A stretch of 10,559 bases of DNA from Pseudomonadota bacterium (lineage in GTDB: Bacteria; Pseudomonadota; Alphaproteobacteria; Acetobacterales; Acetobacteraceae): contig JAJZFF010000648.1 of the NCBI GenBank assembly GCA_021805485.1, positions 1-10,559 of the forward strand. The letters run 5' to 3'. This document shows, piece by piece, positions 5,727 through 10,559 of this stretch. The first letter of the stretch is position 1. Each line of letters opens with the position of its first letter. The position numbers were made by a program, and so were the translations under genes. The notes under the pieces were generated by a model. That model had not been told where the DNA came from. It saw only the letters and a list, made by a program, of their open reading frames with translations, and did no database searches.

Positions 5727-8700
5727 GGATCACCCGGCTGCTGCTCACGCGCTACGGGCACCTCAGCGACGTCAGTCTGGAATTCGACGCCGGGGTCGGC
5801 CTGCATATCGTGCTCGGCGGCAACGAAGCGGGCAAATCGACCGCCCTCGCCGCCATCAGCGACGCGCTGTTCGGCTTCCCGCACAGAACGCCGTTCGCCT
5901 TCCTGCACGAGCAACAGGAGTTGCGGGTCGGCATCGAGGTCGAGATGGCCGATGGGCGGCGTGGGTCCTTCGTGCGCCGCAAGGGCCGGCGGGACACGCT
6001 GCGCGACGCGGCAGACGCGCCGGTGCCGGAGAGTGCGATGGCCGCGTTCCTGGCCGGGGCCTCCCGCGAGCGCTTCACCGAACTGTTCGGCATGGACGGC
6101 GCCGAACTGCGGCGCGGTGGCCTGGCCATCCTGAAAGGCGAGGGCGAGATCGGGCAGAGCATCGTCCAGGCCTATACCGGCCTGCACAATGTTCGTGGCG
6201 CCGTCGATCGCCTGAATGACGAGGCCCTGCGCCTCTACGGCGATCGGCGCGGCAAGCGCGCCTTCCACATCGCGGCCGACAGCATCCAGGCCGCCAGGCG
6301 AGAGATGGACGCGCACAGCGTGCGCCGGGCGGATTACGAGAAGGCGCGCACGGAGCGCGCCGACGCCATCCAGGCGCGGCAAGCCAATACGACTGCAGAG
6401 GCCGAGCTGGCGGCCGAGCGCGCGCAGCTCGATCGCATCCGCCGCACGACGCCGGCGCGCCTCGCGCTGCAGCGGCACCAGAGCGCGCGCGTCGCGCTGG
6501 GCGTGGTGGCGTCGCTGCCGCCGGACGCGGAAGACCAGCGACGCAAGGCCGTGCAGACCCGCGAGAGCCTGCTGCGCGAGTTGGAGCGTGAGTCGAACGC
6601 GCAGAGTCTGGACGAAGCCGCCCTGCAGGGGCTGCCGATCGACGAGGCGCTGCTCGCCGAGGCGGCCGCCATAGACGCGCTCGCCGCCGACCTCCAGCGC
6701 ATCGAGAGCGCGGTGCGCGACCGCGAGAGCCAAGAACGGCAAGCCGGCGAGGCGCTGGGGCGGGTCGAGGATTGCGGGAAGCGGCTGGGCCTGCCCCTCG
6801 ACGCAGAGGCGCTGCTTCAGCGCATGCCCTCCGATCCCGCCCGCAGCGAGGCCTCCGGCGCCATCAGCGAGCATACCCGCCTCAGCGGCCAGCGCGATGG
6901 CCTCGCGGACGAGCTCGCGCAGGCCTCCGAAGCCGTCCTCGCCTGCCGCGACAATCTCGCGGCGCTCGGCGAGGCCGAGCCGGCGGACGCGCTGATCGCC
7001 GCAGTCCAGGCCGCCACCGCCGAGGGCCCGGTCGACGAGGAACTCGACGCGGCACACGCCGCCTATCGTGAGAGCCAGTTCGCCGCCGACCGCGCCATCG
7101 CGGCGCTGCCGCTCTGGTCCGGGACCGCAGAGGCGCTCTCGCTGATGCAGCTGCCGCTCGCCTCCCTCACGACGCAGGCGGAGGGCGAACTCGCCGCCGC
7201 GACGGCGGAGGCCGCGGCGTGCGAGCGCACGCTGCGGGACCACGAGCAGGCGCTGCAGAGGCTCGCGGCCGAGCTGGCGGGCGTCCTCGCCGGCGGTGTC
7301 CCGCCGAGCCGCGAGACGATCACCGTCGCACGCGAGCGGCGAGACCGCGCCTGGCGGCTCATCCGGCGCCATCGCATCGAGGGCGGTCCACCACCCACGG
7401 CGGACGAGCGCGACGGTCTACCCGGCGACCTGGCGCATGGGCTGGGCATCCTGATCGCCGAAGCCGACGCGCTGGCCGATCATCACGCCGGCGAGGCGGA
7501 GCGGCTCGCCAGCCTCCAACAGGTGCAGGCGAACACGGCGCGCACCACGGCGCTGCGCGACGGAGGCCGAGCGGCGCTGGCCGAGGCGAAGACGCGGCTG
7601 GAAGCGGCGAAGGCTGCATGGGCGCGGCTGTGGCAGCCGAGCGGGATCACCGCGCAGGACCCGGCCGTGATGCGGGAATGGCGGGCGCTGCGTGACGCCG
7701 CGCTGACCAGGATCGAGGATGCACGCGCCAAACAGGCGGCTCTCGCCCCGATCCAGGCCCGTCACATCCGGGTTCGCGATCCGCTGACATCCGTCGTGCC
7801 ATCCTCGGTGCCGGCAGCGGAGGGACGCGTCGCGCCGCTGCTGCGGGCCGCGCGGCAGCGTTTGACCGAGTGGGAGGAAGGCGGGCGTCGCCGCAGCGAG
7901 GCACGCACGGCCCTGGCGGAACGCAAGCGCGCTCTCGCCGCGCTCGGGCGCAGGCAGGAGGCGCTGGAAGAGAAGCTCTCCGTCTGGCAGGAACGCTGGG
8001 CGACGATCGCAACGGCGGTGGGGCTGACCGCCGACGCCAGCGCGACGGCAGGCGCCGACGCGCTGGAGATCTGGACCAAGATCGATCTCCATGCACACGG
8101 CTGGCGCGCCGCGCGGGAGCGGATCGGGGCCATGACGGCGGACATCGAGGCGTTCGATCGCAGCTCGGCCGAGTGCGCCACGCGCTGCGCCGCCGGGCTC
8201 GTGGCCGCGCCGGCGCCCGAGCGGGTGAGGACCCTGGCGACCCGGCTGGCCGCCAGCCGCACCGCCGCGGCGAAGCGGGAGGAGCTCCGCCAGCGCCTGG
8301 CGACCCGGGCCGAAACCCTGACCACGCTGGAGAACCGGCTTGCTCGCGCCGAGGATGAACTGGCCGCACTGCGCAAGCTGGCCGGCGCGCAGGACGACGA
8401 GGCCCTGAGCGCCGCCATCGAACGCGCCAAAGAGGCGGCCGTGCTGGCGGCGCAAATCGCCGACCGCGAGGCGGAGCTGCGCCGGCTCGACGATGGCTTG
8501 ACGCTCGACGCCCTCGCCCGCGAGGCGGAGGGCACGGATCTGGAGCAGCTTCCCGCGCGCATCAAGGAGATCGAAGCCCGGCTGAGCACCATCGGCGAGG
8601 AAAACGAGGCGCTCGCCGTGTCCCTGCGCGACGTCGGGTCGCGGCTGGCCGCGATGGAGCGCGGCCAGGACGCCGCCGGGGCCCTTCAGCGCATGCACGA

Positions 8701-9229
8701 CGCGGCGGCGGAGGCCGAGGCGATCGCCGCGCGCTACGTCCGCGTGCAGCTCAGCCACGCGCTGCTGCGCGCCGGTGTCGAGCGGTTCCGTCGCGAGCAG
8801 CAGACGCCGCTGCTCCGCGCCGCCGGCGCGCTGTTCGGCGCCCTCACCGCGGGCCGCTATGAACGCCTCGCCGCCGACGAAATGGAGGATGGGCGGATAG
8901 CGGTGCTGGCGCTGCAGCCGGACGGCAGCTCCTGTCCCGCGGACCGGTTGAGCGAGGGCACGCGCGACCAGCTCTATCTCGCCCTCCGCCTGGCGGCGAT
9001 CCAGACGCACGCAAGCCATGTCGAGCCCCTGCCCTTCATCGCCGATGACCTGCTGGCCAGTTTCGACGATCAGCGGGCGCGGACGGCACTGCGGGCGCTG
9101 GCTTCGTTCGGGCAGGTCACGCAGACGATCCTGTTCACCCACCACGCGCATATCGCAGCGCTCGCCGAGCCCGCGACATCGCGGCTCCATCACCTGCCCG
9201 ACCTCGCGGACGCACGCGGCGGAACCTGA
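5723..9229 (+). CDS. YhaN/SbcC-like coiled-coil AAA (SMC-type) ATPase
   Basis: Large SMC/Rad50-like ATPase (1168 aa), presumed partner of the preceding nuclease in DNA-end processing. The split ABC-type head is clear: the N-terminal part starts MRITRLLLTRYGHLSDVSLEF, with Walker A GGNEAGKST at residues 32-40 and the YhaN-typical stretches FGMDGAELRRGG and LKGEGEIGQSI near 130-155; the C-terminal part has signature LSEGTRDQ at 1076-1083, Walker B PFIADDLLASFDD with Asp1108-Asp1109, and an H-loop THH (His1140 or His1141). Between them, about residues 180-1010 are rich in Ala, Glu, Arg and Leu with heptad-like runs, as expected for two long coiled-coil arms. No CXXC zinc hook is seen; the only close Cys pair is C-x3-C at 818/822, away from the centre of the arms. 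GTG 5723 lies in a GTGA overlap with the upstream stop, with AAGGA 12 nt upstream. It is longer than B. subtilis YhaN (about 960 aa). Confidence 0.93.
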   Translation: MRITRLLLTRYGHLSDVSLEFDAGVGLHIVLGGNEAGKSTALAAISDALFGFPHRTPFAFLHEQQELRVGIEVEMADGRRGSFVRRKGRRDTLRDAADAPVPESAMAAFLAGASRERFTELFGMDGAELRRGGLAILKGEGEIGQSIVQAYTGLHNVRGAVDRLNDEALRLYGDRRGKRAFHIAADSIQAARREMDAHSVRRADYEKARTERADAIQARQANTTAEAELAAERAQLDRIRRTTPARLALQRHQSARVALGVVASLPPDAEDQRRKAVQTRESLLRELERESNAQSLDEAALQGLPIDEALLAEAAAIDALAADLQRIESAVRDRESQERQAGEALGRVEDCGKRLGLPLDAEALLQRMPSDPARSEASGAISEHTRLSGQRDGLADELAQASEAVLACRDNLAALGEAEPADALIAAVQAATAEGPVDEELDAAHAAYRESQFAADRAIAALPLWSGTAEALSLMQLPLASLTTQAEGELAAATAEAAACERTLRDHEQALQRLAAELAGVLAGGVPPSRETITVARERRDRAWRLIRRHRIEGGPPPTADERDGLPGDLAHGLGILIAEADALADHHAGEAERLASLQQVQANTARTTALRDGGRAALAEAKTRLEAAKAAWARLWQPSGITAQDPAVMREWRALRDAALTRIEDARAKQAALAPIQARHIRVRDPLTSVVPSSVPAAEGRVAPLLRAARQRLTEWEEGGRRRSEARTALAERKRALAALGRRQEALEEKLSVWQERWATIATAVGLTADASATAGADALEIWTKIDLHAHGWRAARERIGAMTADIEAFDRSSAECATRCAAGLVAAPAPERVRTLATRLAASRTAAAKREELRQRLATRAETLTTLENRLARAEDELAALRKLAGAQDDEALSAAIERAKEAAVLAAQIADREAELRRLDDGLTLDALAREAEGTDLEQLPARIKEIEARLSTIGEENEALAVSLRDVGSRLAAMERGQDAAGALQRMHDAAAEAEAIAARYVRVQLSHALLRAGVERFRREQQTPLLRAAGALFGALTAGRYERLAADEMEDGRIAVLALQPDGSSCPADRLSEGTRDQLYLALRLAAIQTHASHVEPLPFIADDLLASFDDQRARTALRALASFGQVTQTILFTHHAHIAALAEPATSRLHHLPDLADARGGT

Positions 9230-9311
9230 GGCAGTGGGCCATGCGCCGCGTGCAGGGGCCGGCGTCGGCGCCGGGGCTGTTTGCTGCGCTGCGGCATGAT
9301 AAGAACCGACC

Positions 9312-10559
9312 ATGATGCAACGTTTTGTGCCCGTCTGCGCGGCGGCGCTGATGGCTGCCGGGGTGGCTGGCCCGTCCGGGGCGCGGGCCGAGGACGCGGG
9401 CGCCGCACCGCCGAGCTCGATCTGGGAGCAATCCTCGCTGTTCGGCGACATCGGTGGCGTGCGCCCCGCGCTCGCCCGGGTGGGGATTTCCTTCGGCCTG
9501 CAGGAGACCAGCGAGGCGCTGGGCAACGTCACCGGCGGCACGCGCCGCGCCCTGGACTATGAGGGGGTGACGGAAATGAGCGTCGGCCTGGATACGGCAG
9601 CGGCGTTCGGCTGGCGCGGCGGGACCTTCAATGTCAGCGCGCTGCAGATCCACGGCCGCAACCTCAGCACCGACGCACTCGGCGTGCTCGACCTCGCCAG
9701 CGGCATCGAGGCCGAGCGCGCGACGCGGCTCTGGGAACTCTGGTTCCAGCAGACCCTGTTCGACGGTCTCGCGGACGTGAAGATCGGGGTGCAGAGCCTC
9801 GATCAGGAGTTCATGGTCAGCCAGTATGGCGGCCTCTTCGTCAATGCCATGTTCGGCTGGCCGGCGCTGCCCTCCTACGATCTTTATGGCGGTGGCCCGG
9901 CCTACCCGCTCGCCTCCCCCGGCGTGCGGCTGCGGCTGCACCCGAGCCAGTCGGTGACGCTGCTCGCCGGCGCGTTCGCCGACAATCCCTCCGGCGCCGG
10001 CTTCTTTGGGAATGCGCAGCGCGTCGATGCCTCGGGGACCAATTTCAGCCTCGCCGGCGGCGTGCTGTGGATCGCGGAACTCCAGTACGCGCGCGGCGGC
10101 GGCACGGATGAGGGCGCATCCCTGCCGGGAACCTACCGTGTCGGGCTGTGGTACGACAGCGGCGCCTTCCCCAGCCGCCAGTACGACAGCCAGGGCATTC
10201 CCCTGGCCAGCCCGGCCAGCGCCGGCGTGCGCCAGATGCGCCAGGGCAACGCCAGCGCCTACGCCGTGGTCGATCAGACCGTCTGGAAGCCCGCGCCGGC
10301 GAGCCCGCGCGGGCTCGGCGTGTTCGCCCGCGCGCTCGGCGCGCCGAACGATCGCAACCTGATCGATCTGGCCGCCAATGCCGGCCTCGTCATGCGCGCA
10401 CCGCTGGCGGGGCGGGAGAACGACAGCGCCGGAATCGGCCTCGGCTATACGCAGGTGGGCGCGAGCGTCAGTGCCCACGACCGGCAGGTGGCGCTGTTCA
10501 GCAACAACCCCGGCTATCCGGTGCGCAGCGCCGAGACCTACGCCGAACTCACCTATCAG
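9312..10559 (+). CDS. OprB-type carbohydrate porin (partial, 3' end beyond window)
   Basis: Outer-membrane beta-barrel porin of the OprB family, used for diffusion of sugars and other small solutes. The frame is open from ATG 9312 to the window end (416 codons with no stop). It has a clear signal peptide: VPVCAAALMAAGVAG core and a GARA cleavage motif, giving a mature start at Glu27. Family traits follow: SIWEQSSLFGDIGGVRPALARVGISF, LGNVTGG, the LWELWFQQTLFDG segment, then DQEFMVSQYGGLFVNAMFGWP and GGPAYPLASPGVRLRL. The visible end, AETYAELTYQ, is the region close to the C-terminus in this family, so perhaps 50-70 residues are missing. ATG 9315 directly follows and is an equally possible start; only a weak AAGAA precedes them. 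The 82-bp gap to the upstream ATPase gene and the change of function suggest an independent transcript, though no convincing promoter is visible. Confidence 0.88.
   Translation, partial: MMQRFVPVCAAALMAAGVAGPSGARAEDAGAAPPSSIWEQSSLFGDIGGVRPALARVGISFGLQETSEALGNVTGGTRRALDYEGVTEMSVGLDTAAAFGWRGGTFNVSALQIHGRNLSTDALGVLDLASGIEAERATRLWELWFQQTLFDGLADVKIGVQSLDQEFMVSQYGGLFVNAMFGWPALPSYDLYGGGPAYPLASPGVRLRLHPSQSVTLLAGAFADNPSGAGFFGNAQRVDASGTNFSLAGGVLWIAELQYARGGGTDEGASLPGTYRVGLWYDSGAFPSRQYDSQGIPLASPASAGVRQMRQGNASAYAVVDQTVWKPAPASPRGLGVFARALGAPNDRNLIDLAANAGLVMRAPLAGRENDSAGIGLGYTQVGASVSAHDRQVALFSNNPGYPVRSAETYAELTYQ

Noticed and set aside
5597..7372. 591-codon minus-strand open frame
   Set aside because: Shadow frame opposite the 5' half of the YhaN-like gene; compositionally biased and without motifs.
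8174..8188. Cys pair (C-x3-C, residues 818/822) in the YhaN-like protein as a zinc hook
   Set aside because: Rad50/SbcC hooks are CXXC at the coil apex; the spacing differs and the position is well past the middle of the coiled-coil region.
9259..9274. Hairpin CCGGCG/CGCCGG after the YhaN-like gene as terminator
   Set aside because: Only 6 bp of stem and no real T-run follows; likely chance in GC-rich DNA.
7418..9541. 707-codon minus-strand open frame
   Set aside because: It is antisense to the YhaN-like ATPase, which has all catalytic motifs, and its translation shows no recognisable domain.
9135..10478. 447-codon minus-strand open frame
   Set aside because: Antisense to the OprB-like porin, whose signal peptide and family motifs are clear.
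1..10559. tRNA, rRNA, CRISPR, integrase, transposase or toxin-antitoxin genes
   Set aside because: None seen on either strand; apart from the palindromic element, nothing marks the window as a genomic island.

Overview
The window is GC-rich DNA (roughly 70% G+C by eye) that is almost fully coding, with short or overlapping gene junctions and several GTG starts. Protein content suggests an alphaproteobacterium, most likely Rhodospirillales/Acetobacteraceae: an OprB-type carbohydrate porin, a 4-cysteine uracil-DNA glycosylase family protein of the alphaproteobacterial type, and a YhaO/YhaN pair. This placement is an inference from protein style, not from a marker gene.

Left part, minus strand (1-1968): an ABC transporter of the YbbA/YbbP type. 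The ATPase (1228-1968) is followed by an FtsX-like permease that starts in a GTGA overlap and runs off the left edge. Divergent from it, with the two 5' ends overlapping by 11 bp, is a plus-strand gene run (1958-4345): a TesA-type SGNH esterase, the RNA 2',3'-cyclic phosphodiesterase ThpR (ATGA overlap), a PCu(A)C periplasmic copper chaperone and a uracil-DNA glycosylase family protein. The divergent tesA / ybbA-ybbP layout is the same as in E. coli, where TesA is thought to work together with YbbAP on lipid-like substrates in the envelope.

Middle (4346-4496): a 151-bp non-coding gap holding a roughly 108-bp, relatively AT-rich element made of two nested inverted repeats with similar inverted ends. 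It looks like a dispersed palindromic (MITE/RIME-like) element and may also end transcription of the upstream genes.

Right part: a translationally coupled pair, a YhaO/SbcD-like metallophosphoesterase (4497-5726) and a 1168-residue YhaN/SbcC-like coiled-coil ATPase (5723-9229), forming a presumptive DNA-end processing nuclease. After an 82-bp gap comes an OprB-like porin (9312 to the right edge, open at its 3' end).

Most of the window is ordinary chromosomal housekeeping. The parts most worth a second look are the palindromic element, the YhaO/YhaN machine that lacks a visible CXXC zinc hook, and the head-to-head overlap of tesA with ybbA. I found no tRNA, rRNA, CRISPR array, transposase or phage gene.
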